From assembly GCA_027858635.1 (NCBI GenBank), contig JAQICG010000374.1:1-7036 (forward strand): DNA of 7,036 bases, read 5' to 3'. Positions 1-5,218 of the stretch are shown here, piece by piece (position 1 is the first letter of the stretch; every line of letters begins with the position of its first letter). The DNA comes from Gammaproteobacteria bacterium (GTDB lineage Bacteria > Pseudomonadota > Gammaproteobacteria > SZUA-229). Both the position numbers and the translations under genes were made by a program. The notes below the pieces were generated by a model. It was given only the letters and a program-made list of their open reading frames with translations. It made no database searches and was not told the DNA's origin.

Positions 1-2
1 TG

Positions 3-1004
3 ATAATATCCGGTGCGGCAGCCGCCGCACCGGACGGTAAGTTACTTTTCAGCAAACACTGTTCCGCGTGTCACGGTACTCAAGGCGAAGGCGGCGTGGG
101 TGTGCCCTTATCGTTGCCATCGTTTATCAACAGCGTCTCCGATGAATACCTGAAAAAAACCATACGCCACGGCCGACCGGGTCGGGTCATGCCCGCCTTC
201 CCAAAATTGAGCGACGCGCAGGTTAAAATGATAACCGCACATATGCGTAGCTGGACTGACGTGCCCGCCGTCACATATGATCCAACCCCGGTAAAAGGTG
301 ACAAACAACATGGCAAGGTGCTGTTTGCACAGCACTGCGCGCAATGCCATGGTGAAGAAGGGGAAGGCGGTAAAGGCACCGGCGTCACCTTCTCCAGAAA
401 ACGCGATTTGCCTATTATTGCACCGGCATTGAATAACGCCGGCTTCCTGGCCTCCGCCAGCGACATGATGATCAAAAATACACTGCTTCACGGACGCGAA
501 GGCACACCCATGGTCTCCATGCTGAAGGCGGGTCTGAGCGAAGCCGACATCAATGATGTTGTCAGTTATGTGCACGCCTTTGAGCAGGCCGCAACAGTCG
601 ATTCAGATTCTGAAATAGGCGACGCTACGATCGTGGTTGATTCGCCTTATGGGCTGGATCAGACCGTTGAATATCTCAAGCAGGCGATCGAAATGCAAAA
701 TTTCACCATGATCCGAACTGATTATCTGGATTTTGGTTTTGTGAAAGAGGGAAAGGAAAACAAAAAGCAGGTGGTATTGCACTTCTGTAACTTTAACTTC
801 CTGTTTGAGGCGTTGAATATCGATCCGCGCGTCGGTCTGTTCTTGCCGTGCCGGGTGACGGTTATTGAACACGAAGGTAAGGTTCAGATGATGACCATCA
901 ACCCCATGCGTTTGAGTCGGCTGTTCAATAATGAAAACCTGGATGAAGCCTGTGAGGAAATGACCGAAGTATATGAAGCTATTCTGGAGGACGCATCGTT
1001 ATGA
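3..1004 (+). CDS. Diheme cytochrome c with C-terminal DUF302 domain (5' partial)
   Basis: This is a predicted exported electron carrier fused to a DUF302 domain of unknown function. The frame is open to the left edge, giving 333 residues in the window. A GTG at 96 could be mistaken for the start, but it would remove the first heme site. The first visible residues (IISGAAAAAPDGK) look like the end of a signal peptide, so probably only about 15-20 residues are missing. Heme site 1 is CSACH (nt 60-74) and site 2 is CAQCH (nt 336-350). The likely distal Met ligands are in VMPAF (189-191) and GTPMVSM (510-512). DUF302 covers about residues 208-330 and has three cysteines outside the heme sites (nt 786, 849, 951). 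The stop TGA overlaps the ATG of the next gene, which suggests coupling. The cytochrome and DUF302 calls are firm. The partner, substrate and pathway are unknown. Confidence 0.9.
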   Translation: MISGAAAAAPDGKLLFSKHCSACHGTQGEGGVGVPLSLPSFINSVSDEYLKKTIRHGRPGRVMPAFPKLSDAQVKMITAHMRSWTDVPAVTYDPTPVKGDKQHGKVLFAQHCAQCHGEEGEGGKGTGVTFSRKRDLPIIAPALNNAGFLASASDMMIKNTLLHGREGTPMVSMLKAGLSEADINDVVSYVHAFEQAATVDSDSEIGDATIVVDSPYGLDQTVEYLKQAIEMQNFTMIRTDYLDFGFVKEGKENKKQVVLHFCNFNFLFEALNIDPRVGLFLPCRVTVIEHEGKVQMMTINPMRLSRLFNNENLDEACEEMTEVYEAILEDASL

Positions 1005-1450
1005 AAATCTTTCTGAAAAGTCTTTGTCTACTGGGTCTTCTCATCAGCAGCCACAGCTTCGCCTCCGATCTGATTATGGCTCGCACTACCGCCCCGTTCT
1101 CAGAAGCGATGACCAATCTGCAGGTATCGCTCAGAGAGCATGGCTACACCGTCGTTCGTGTACAGCGCATTGATATTGGTTTGACCGGCATGGGTTATGA
1201 GACCGATAAATACCGCATCGTGTTTGTCGGCAAGGCGGATGAAATAAAATACATCATCAACAAATATCCACAAATGATCCCCTACATGCCGCCCAAAGTT
1301 GCCATCTTTGCAGAAGGCAGGGACACCCTGCTGGTGACAGCTAGTCCTCTGTTATTTGCCCAAATGGTGGATGAGCAGGACCGGCTTATTTTTGAACGCT
1401 GGGAGAGCGACGTGCATTCGGTATTTAGTGATTTGAGGGGTGCGGAATAG
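1001..1450 (+). CDS. Exported DUF302 family protein
   Basis: This 149-residue protein appears to be secreted to the periplasm. Residues 1-21 form a signal peptide: MK, a hydrophobic core, then a type I cleavage site after SFA (A21). There is no lipobox cysteine. The mature part, about residues 27-125, fits DUF302: an amphipathic helix (FSEAMTNLQVSLREHGYTVV), a strand-rich middle with the YRIVFVGK segment, and a PPKVAIFAEG strand near the end. It has no CxxCH motif and no cysteine after the signal peptide, unlike the DUF302 domain next door. The start ATG overlaps the upstream TGA (ATGA), with GGAGG at 986-990 spaced 10 nt. This makes it the second gene of a tightly coupled pair, so the two DUF302 modules probably act together. 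The family has no established biochemical role that I know of. Confidence 0.85.
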   Translation: MKIFLKSLCLLGLLISSHSFASDLIMARTTAPFSEAMTNLQVSLREHGYTVVRVQRIDIGLTGMGYETDKYRIVFVGKADEIKYIINKYPQMIPYMPPKVAIFAEGRDTLLVTASPLLFAQMVDEQDRLIFERWESDVHSVFSDLRGAE

Positions 1451-1659
1451 AGGCAGGCTGCGAAAATAAGATAAAGAAAGAGTTTCATGGTTATTCATAT
1501 AAATATGATTTTATAAATGAGGGCAGCTTGCTCAGCTCTTTATCAGTATTTTATGACGTCTGGACAAGAGTAGCTTAACTAAGAAAGTTAAAACAGCCTA
1601 TTATCCGGCTTCTAATCCCTTGCCAAACAACGCCCATTTTGCTACTGTTCGCAGCCCTT
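1451..1659. other. AT-rich intergenic region without a gene
   Basis: I see no convincing coding region or intrinsic terminator for the upstream pair in these 209 bp. The DNA is markedly more AT-rich than the flanking genes. A perfect 6-bp inverted repeat, TTAACT (1575-1580) and AGTTAA (1586-1591), surrounds a 5-nt spacer. It overlaps a possible -35 element but could be chance in AT-rich DNA. The right end should carry the tRNA promoter. Confidence 0.6.
1620..1648 (+). promoter_or_regulatory. Candidate tRNA-Val promoter
   Basis: TTGCCA at 1620-1625 (5 of 6 to the -35 consensus) lies 17 bp from TACTGT at 1643-1648 (3 of 6 to the -10). It is followed by a GC-rich stretch (CGCAGCCC) that resembles the discriminator of stable-RNA promoters. 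The start would fall near 1655, just before the tRNA. A competing pair is TTAACT (1575-1580) and TATTAT (1599-1604, 5 of 6) with an 18-bp spacer. I cannot decide between them by eye. Confidence 0.4.
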
Positions 1660-1736
1660 AGGCGCGTAGCTCAGTTGGTTAGAGCGCTTCCTTGACATGG
1701 AAGAGGTCGGTGGTTCGAATCCACTCGTGCCTACCA
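1660..1736 (+). tRNA. tRNA-Val (anticodon GAC)
   Basis: This is a complete 77-nt cloverleaf with encoded CCA. The acceptor stem AGGCGCG pairs with CGTGCCT (one G-U). The D-arm is GCTC, loop, GAGC. The anticodon stem CTTCC/GGAAG encloses loop TTGACAT, so the anticodon GAC is at 1694-1696. The variable region AGGTC is followed by a T-arm with loop TTCGAAT. The discriminator is A at 1733 and CCA is 1734-1736. GAC reads the valine codons GUC and GUU. It sits just upstream of thrS, an arrangement I recall from pseudomonads, and is closed by its own terminator. Confidence 0.97.
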
Positions 1737-1742
1737 ATTCTG

Positions 1743-1767
1743 AAGCACCTCAAAACGGTGCTTTTTT
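1743..1767 (+). terminator. Rho-independent terminator after tRNA-Val
   Basis: AAGCACC (1743-1749) pairs perfectly with GGTGCTT (1757-1763) around a 7-nt loop. The T-run is 1762-1767. It should release the tRNA precursor 6 nt past CCA. It also separates the tRNA from thrS, so thrS needs read-through or its own promoter. I found no convincing promoter between 1768 and 1791. Confidence 0.85.
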
Positions 1768-1791
1768 GTAGTTTAAATATTTACATAACAA

Positions 1792-1812
1792 GCGACCTCT
1801 CGTAAGGGTCGC
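1792..1812 (+). promoter_or_regulatory. Putative thrS operator mimicking the tRNA-Thr anticodon arm
   Basis: GCGACCT (1792-1798) pairs with GGGTCGC (1806-1812), with a U-G pair closing a 7-nt loop, CTCGTAA (1799-1805). Read as a tRNA anticodon loop this is C32 U33, anticodon CGU, A37 A38, and CGU is a threonine anticodon. The stem ends 4 nt before the thrS Shine-Dalgarno GGAG (1817-1820). In E. coli, ThrRS represses its own mRNA by binding a leader hairpin that imitates the tRNA-Thr anticodon arm through a CGU loop. The structure and its placement are visible here. ThrRS binding is inferred. Confidence 0.65.
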
Positions 1813-1826
1813 CACTGGAGATAAAC

Positions 1827-3758
1827 ATGCCTGTTATTACCCTTCCTGATGGCTCACAACGCTCATTTGATTTTGCCGTAACCGTGATGGACGTCGCCAG
1901 AGATATCGGCCCCGGTCTGGCGGGAGCCACTCTGGCGGGGCGGGTGAATGGTGAGCTGGTTGACGCTTCTTATCCGATTGAGTTCGATGCCGGAGTGGCC
2001 ATTATTACCGGCAAGAGTGAAGAGGCGCTGGAGCTGATGCGCCACGATGCCGCGCACGTGATGGCGCAGGCGGTGCAGGAGCTGTATCCTGATACCCAGG
2101 TGACGATCGGGCCGGCGATAGAAAACGGTTTTTATTACGACTTCGCTCGTGACGAGCCCTTTCACGAAGATGACCTGAAGAAAATCGAGCAGCGCATGCA
2201 CGAAATCGTGAAACGCGATCTGCCCATTGAGCGTGACGTCATCGATCGGGAAGAGGCGATTCGGGTATTTGGTGAGCTGGGTGAAAAATACAAAGTCGAG
2301 ATCATCGAAGATATTATTCCAGAAGGCGAAGAGGTCACCATCTACCGTCAGGGCGAGTGGTTTGATGTCTGTCGCGGGCCGCATTTGCCCAGTACCGGCA
2401 AGCTGGGCAAAGGTTTCAAGCTGATGAAGCTGGCCGGGGCTTACTGGCGCGGCGACTCCAACAACAAGATGTTGCAGCGGATTTACGGCACTGCCTGGCC
2501 GGACAAGAAGCAGCTTAGTCAATATCTGCATCAGCTGGAAGAGGCGGAGAAGCGTGATCACCGCAAACTGGGCAAGCGTCTGGGTCTGTTCCATTCCCAG
2601 GAAGAGGCACCGGGTATGGTGTTCTGGCACGACAAGGGCTGGTCTATCTATCTGGAAGTGCAGAACTACATTCGCCAGAAACTGCGCCAGAATGATTATC
2701 AGGAGATCCACACACCACAGATCGTCGATCGCAGCCTGTGGGAAAAATCCGGCCACTGGGACAAGTTCGGCGACATGATGTTCACCACCCATTCAGAGCA
2801 TCGCGATTATGCGGTTAAGCCGATGAACTGCCCCTGTCATATTCTGGTGTTCAATCAGGGTCTGAAGAGTTACCGTGATCTGCCCCTGCGTCTGGCTGAA
2901 TTCGGCTCCTGTCACCGCAATGAGCCATCCGGCACACTGCATGGCCTGATGCGGGTGCGAAATTTTGTGCAGGACGATGCGCACATTTTCTGCACCGAAG
3001 ATCAGGTGCAGGACGAAGTGTCGGCATTTATCGATCTGGTGTACGAGGTTTATGCCGATTTCGGCTTTACTGAAATTCTGGTGGCGCTGTCCACGCGTCC
3101 CGAGCAGCGTGTCGGTGACGACGCCGCCTGGGATAAGGCCGAAACAGCGCTGGAAGAGGCGCTCAATAATAAGGGGCTGGAATGGAAGCTACAGCCGGGC
3201 GAAGGCGCTTTCTACGGGCCGAAAATCGAATTTGTGTTGAAAGATTGCCTGGGTCGGCAGTGGCAGTGCGGCACCATGCAGGTTGATTTCTCCATGCCGG
3301 GGCGTCTGGATGCGCAGTATGTCGCCGATGACGATACCCGGCAGGTGCCGGTGATGTTGCATCGGGCCATTTTGGGTTCCATGGAGCGATTTATCGGTAT
3401 TTTGATCGAAGAGCACGAGGGTAAATTCCCGCTCTGGCTGGCGCCGATTCAGGCCGTAATTATGAACATTACCGACAACCAGGCCGATTTTGCCCAAAAA
3501 ATACAACAAATGCTTGCTGAACAAGGATTTAAAGTCGAATTAGACTTGAGAAATGAGAAGATCGGCTTTAAAATCCGCGAGCACACATTGCAGCGAGTTC
3601 CCTATATGCTGGTGATCGGCGATAAGGAACTTGAAAATAACACGGTAACCGTACGCACGCGTAGCGGCGAGGATCTGGGCTCAATGTCTATTGCAGACTT
3701 GATTAGCCGATTCTCCGCCGAAATCGCGCGCCGCGGTTCTGCCGTTTTGGAGGAATAA
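1827..3758 (+). CDS. thrS: Threonyl-tRNA synthetase
   Basis: This cytoplasmic class II enzyme charges tRNA-Thr with threonine using ATP and edits mischarged Ser-tRNA-Thr. Its 643 residues match the E. coli length of 642. The order is a TGS domain (about 1-61), an editing domain with H73/H77 (RHDAAH) and C182/H186 (CRGPH), a catalytic core, and an anticodon-binding domain (about 540-643). The zinc ligands are C335 (KPMNCP), H386 (QDDAH) and H512 (MLHR). Motif 2 is around R364 and motif 3 is LHRAILGSMERFIG. The start ATG has GGAG 6 nt upstream and gives the conserved N-terminus MPVITLPDGSQR. The editing domain reads more like alphaproteobacterial enzymes and the core more like gammaproteobacterial ones, as judged from memory. 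The infC ribosome site lies inside its last codons. The upstream hairpin suggests autoregulation. Confidence 0.98.
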   Translation: MPVITLPDGSQRSFDFAVTVMDVARDIGPGLAGATLAGRVNGELVDASYPIEFDAGVAIITGKSEEALELMRHDAAHVMAQAVQELYPDTQVTIGPAIENGFYYDFARDEPFHEDDLKKIEQRMHEIVKRDLPIERDVIDREEAIRVFGELGEKYKVEIIEDIIPEGEEVTIYRQGEWFDVCRGPHLPSTGKLGKGFKLMKLAGAYWRGDSNNKMLQRIYGTAWPDKKQLSQYLHQLEEAEKRDHRKLGKRLGLFHSQEEAPGMVFWHDKGWSIYLEVQNYIRQKLRQNDYQEIHTPQIVDRSLWEKSGHWDKFGDMMFTTHSEHRDYAVKPMNCPCHILVFNQGLKSYRDLPLRLAEFGSCHRNEPSGTLHGLMRVRNFVQDDAHIFCTEDQVQDEVSAFIDLVYEVYADFGFTEILVALSTRPEQRVGDDAAWDKAETALEEALNNKGLEWKLQPGEGAFYGPKIEFVLKDCLGRQWQCGTMQVDFSMPGRLDAQYVADDDTRQVPVMLHRAILGSMERFIGILIEEHEGKFPLWLAPIQAVIMNITDNQADFAQKIQQMLAEQGFKVELDLRNEKIGFKIREHTLQRVPYMLVIGDKELENNTVTVRTRSGEDLGSMSIADLISRFSAEIARRGSAVLEE

Positions 3759-3764
3759 AAGATC
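3749..3764 (+). promoter_or_regulatory. Ribosome binding site and rare ATC start of infC
   Basis: GGAGG at 3749-3753, within the last codons of thrS, is followed after 8 nt by ATC (3762-3764). No ATG, GTG or TTG lies in the infC frame between the thrS stop and codon 3819, and 3819 has no ribosome site at proper distance. Only the ATC pairs a good Shine-Dalgarno with the conserved IF3 N-terminus. Confidence 0.75.
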
Positions 3765-4283
3765 GCTTCGCCTAAAAAGACACTATTAAATGAGAACATC
3801 ACTTACCCGCAAGTCAGGGTGATTGATAAAGATGGCGAGCAGCTGGGGATACTCAGCAGCGCAGAGGCCCTGGCTAAAGCCCAGGAGGCCGGTCTGGATC
3901 TGGTCGAAGTTTCTCCAAATGCGGAGCCCCCCGTATGCCGCATTTTGGATTTTGGCACCTTTCGTTTTGAAAACAGCAAGCAGAAACAGGGCGCGAAGAA
4001 AAAGCAGAAGAAGACCCAGGTCAAGGAGATCAAGTTTAGACCCAGAACGGAAATTGGCGATTACAACGTTAAATTGAACAGATTGCGCAAGTTCCTTGAA
4101 GAAGGGGACAAGACCAAGGTCACCATGCGCTTTCGGGGTCGGGAATGTGCGCATCAGGAGCTGGTTATGATTCTGCTGAAGCGAGTCATGGCTGATCTTG
4201 AAGACATTGCGAATGTTGAATCAATGCCCAATATGGAAGGCCGACAGATGGTTATGCTGTTGGGCCCGAAAAAGACCAAATAA
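3762..4283 (+). CDS. infC: Translation initiation factor IF-3, rare ATC start
   Basis: IF3 binds the 30S subunit, keeps it apart from 50S and checks the start codon and initiator tRNA. From ATC at 3762 the product has 173 residues (E. coli 180). The N-domain opens with LLNENITYPQVRVI and holds the SPNAEPPVCRILDFG signature (about 51-65). A Lys-rich linker (about 72-85) leads to the C-domain with KEIKFRP (88-94) and RFRGRE (123-128). Starting instead at GTG 3819 would leave 154 residues, drop the conserved LNENITYPQVR stretch and lack a Shine-Dalgarno. E. coli infC starts at AUU and represses itself because IF3 rejects such codons, so an AUC start would fit the same loop. The 3-nt gap after thrS implies cotranscription and possible coupling. 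The exact start is inferred from sequence alone. Confidence 0.93.
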   Translation: MASPKKTLLNENITYPQVRVIDKDGEQLGILSSAEALAKAQEAGLDLVEVSPNAEPPVCRILDFGTFRFENSKQKQGAKKKQKKTQVKEIKFRPRTEIGDYNVKLNRLRKFLEEGDKTKVTMRFRGRECAHQELVMILLKRVMADLEDIANVESMPNMEGRQMVMLLGPKKTK

Positions 4284-4407
4284 GCAGTAAAAATAGTAAG
4301 TAGTAAAAGCAGTAAGTAGTAAAAAGCAGTAAACGAGTAAGCCGGTTACAAGTTTCAGGATGAACACCGAGCCTATTTTGAAGAGTAATTAAATTGGAGA
4401 TGGCATC
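4284..4407 (+). promoter_or_regulatory. infC-rpmI spacer, candidate L20-responsive leader
   Basis: This 124-nt spacer precedes rpmI. Its first half is the AGTAA-type repeat and contains stops in all three frames. Its second half can fold into a bulged hairpin: CGGT (4343-4346) with ACCG (4366-4369), a 5-nt bulge on the 5' side, then GTTTCA with TGAAC (one bulged base) around a GGA loop. TTGGAGA (4394-4400), which covers the rpmI ribosome site, is complementary to TCTCCAA inside infC (3912-3918). In E. coli, L20 represses rpmI through a leader stem and a long-range pseudoknot with infC sequence. The location fits, but L20 binding is not shown. Confidence 0.4.
4286..4343 (+). repeat. Degenerate AGTAA tandem repeat
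   Basis: Two near-identical units stand side by side: AGTAAGTAGTAAAAGC (4295-4310) and AGTAAGTAGTAAAAAGC (4311-4327), differing by one A. They are flanked by decayed copies, AGTAAAAAT (4286-4294) and AGTAAACGAGTAAGCC (4328-4343). The unit itself is built of AGTA words. Slippage expansion is the simplest origin. The strand is A-rich and poor in C, so the transcript would be largely unpaired here. Confidence 0.75.
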
Positions 4408-4605
4408 ATGCCTAAGATGAAAACAAACCGCGGCGCTGCAAAACGCTTCAGCCGCACCGGTTCCGGTCAGTTAAAACGCGCGCAATCACACCGCCGCCAC
4501 ATTCTGACCAAGAAAAGTACTAAACGTAAACGTCACTTGCGTGACGCGGCCACCGTGCATAAAAACGATGTCAAAATGATCAATCGTATGATGCCTTACG
4601 TTTAA
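4408..4605 (+). CDS. rpmI: 50S ribosomal protein L35
   Basis: L35 is a small, strongly basic protein of the large ribosomal subunit. Its 65 residues match the family length of 64-66. The conserved N-terminus MPKMKTNRGAAKRF and the core HILTKKSTKRKRHLR are present, and the C-terminus MMPYV parallels LPYA in E. coli. The start ATG has GGAG (4396-4399) spaced 8 nt. It is preceded by the long repeat-bearing leader and followed after 30 nt by rplT, the usual pairing, so the two are probably controlled together. Confidence 0.97.
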   Translation: MPKMKTNRGAAKRFSRTGSGQLKRAQSHRRHILTKKSTKRKRHLRDAATVHKNDVKMINRMMPYV

Positions 4606-4635
4606 CTGCTGAAAAGATAACCGGAGAATATAGAA

Positions 4636-4995
4636 ATGCCAAGAGTAAAAAGAGGCGTACAGGCCAGAGCCAAGCATAAGAAGATTTTAGCCAAAGCGAA
4701 GGGTTATTATGGTGCGCGGAGTCGAGTTTATCGTGTTGCCAATCAGGCTGTTATTAAAGCGGGTCAATATGCTTACCGTGACCGCCGGGTTAAAAAACGC
4801 ACTTTCCGTTCATTGTGGATCGTACGTATTAATGCCGCAGCACGTGAATGTGGGATGTCATATAGCCGTTTAATGAATGGTTTGAGCAAAGCTGAAATCG
4901 AAATCGATCGTAAAGTGCTGGCTGATTTAGCCGTTCACGATATGGTAGCGTTTGGCGCGCTCGCTGAAAAAGCGAAGCAAGCCCTGGCTGCTTAA
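4636..4995 (+). CDS. rplT: 50S ribosomal protein L20
   Basis: L20 binds 23S rRNA early in 50S assembly, and in E. coli it also represses translation of rpmI-rplT. The 119 residues align along the full length with the 118-residue E. coli protein. The long basic N-terminal helix carries RVKRGV, HKKIL and KGYYGARSRVYRVA. The central AGQYAYRDRR and INAAAR blocks and the IEIDRKVLADLAV segment of the globular C-domain are intact. The start ATG follows GGAG (4623-4626) with 9-nt spacing. A strong intrinsic terminator begins 55 nt past the stop, so this is the likely end of the ribosomal protein transcript. Confidence 0.98.
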   Translation: MPRVKRGVQARAKHKKILAKAKGYYGARSRVYRVANQAVIKAGQYAYRDRRVKKRTFRSLWIVRINAAARECGMSYSRLMNGLSKAEIEIDRKVLADLAVHDMVAFGALAEKAKQALAA

Positions 4996-5050
4996 ATACT
5001 GATTACGACGGCGGCAGACGTAAAGCCTGCAATCGGTATTTCGATTTACG
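4994..5050 (+). other. Competing hairpins between rplT and its terminator
   Basis: Hairpin A pairs AAATACTGATT (4994-5004, overlapping the rplT stop) with AATCGGTATTT (5031-5041), 11 bp with one U-G. It holds a small inner stem GCAG/CTGC (5014-5017, 5027-5030). Hairpin B uses the same 3' strand differently: CGTA (5019-5022) with TACG (5047-5050) plus AATCG (5031-5035) with CGATT (5042-5046). A and B cannot form together. CAGACGT (5015-5021) is also complementary to ACGTCTG (5058-5064) in the terminator loop. The function is unknown. Confidence 0.45.
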
Positions 5051-5086
5051 AAGGGGGACGTCTGATTCCCCCTTTTTTTGTTTTTT
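5051..5086 (+). terminator. Rho-independent terminator between rplT and pheS
   Basis: AAGGGGGA (5051-5058) pairs fully with TCCCCCTT (5067-5074) around an 8-nt loop. Seven T follow (5073-5079), then G and six more T. By eye it is the strongest terminator in the window. In E. coli an attenuator with a Phe-rich leader peptide (pheM) occupies this junction. Here no ATG, GTG or TTG lies between the rplT stop and the hairpin, so a leader peptide of that kind is absent. Confidence 0.88.
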
Positions 5087-5171
5087 ATTTTCAAGAATTC
5101 CGCAGTATTTTTTCTAAGTAGATGAAAAATAGACAGCTTTCGTCTACGCTTTAGCTGGAAAATGCTCAAAA

Positions 5172-5201
5172 AAGACAATGCTTGCTGCGTGGCGACATAA
5201 T
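5172..5201 (+). promoter_or_regulatory. Weak candidate pheS promoter
   Basis: AAGACA (5172-5177, 4 of 6) lies 18 bp from CATAAT (5196-5201, 5 of 6). Transcription would start near 5208, right at the pheS Shine-Dalgarno, which is very short for a leader. An alternative is TTAGCT (5151-5156) with GACAAT (5174-5179), 17-bp spacing and poorer matches. The terminator upstream implies that some promoter lies between 5087 and 5218, but neither choice is strong. The rest of this spacer shows only a small hairpin, TAGAC (5130-5134) with GTCTA (5142-5146). Confidence 0.2.
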
Positions 5202-5218
5202 TAAGACAGGAGAATTAC

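Noticed and set aside
96..98. GTG as start of the cytochrome gene
   Set aside because: The same frame continues to the left edge and contains the CSACH heme site and what looks like the end of a signal peptide. There is no ribosome site before 96.
1451..1659. Terminator or small RNA after the DUF302 gene
   Set aside because: Only short, weak pairings without a T-run are visible. The TTAACT/AGTTAA inverted repeat is too short to support a named function.
1863..2792. Long open frame on the minus strand (309 codons) inside thrS
   Set aside because: It is the antisense shadow of a certain gene. The product shows no recognisable domain or motif.
3790..3822. ATG 3790 near the infC start
   Set aside because: It is out of the IF3 frame and meets TGA at 3820 after 10 codons.
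4400..4420. 6-codon frame from ATG 4400 overlapping the rpmI start
   Set aside because: The ATG abuts GGAG with no spacing, so ribosomes would use ATG 4408. Chance overlap is likely.
4996..5121. Phe-rich frame continuing past the rplT stop (about 41 codons, including FFVFYFQEF)
   Set aside because: The TTT codons near its end come from the terminator T-run and lie downstream of the hairpin, where they could not control it. The frame has no ATG, GTG or TTG start. Not a pheM-like leader.
5122..5154. 10-codon ORF starting ATG 5122 upstream of pheS
   Set aside because: The peptide (MKNRQLSSTL) has no Phe, no Shine-Dalgarno is visible before it, and no terminator follows.
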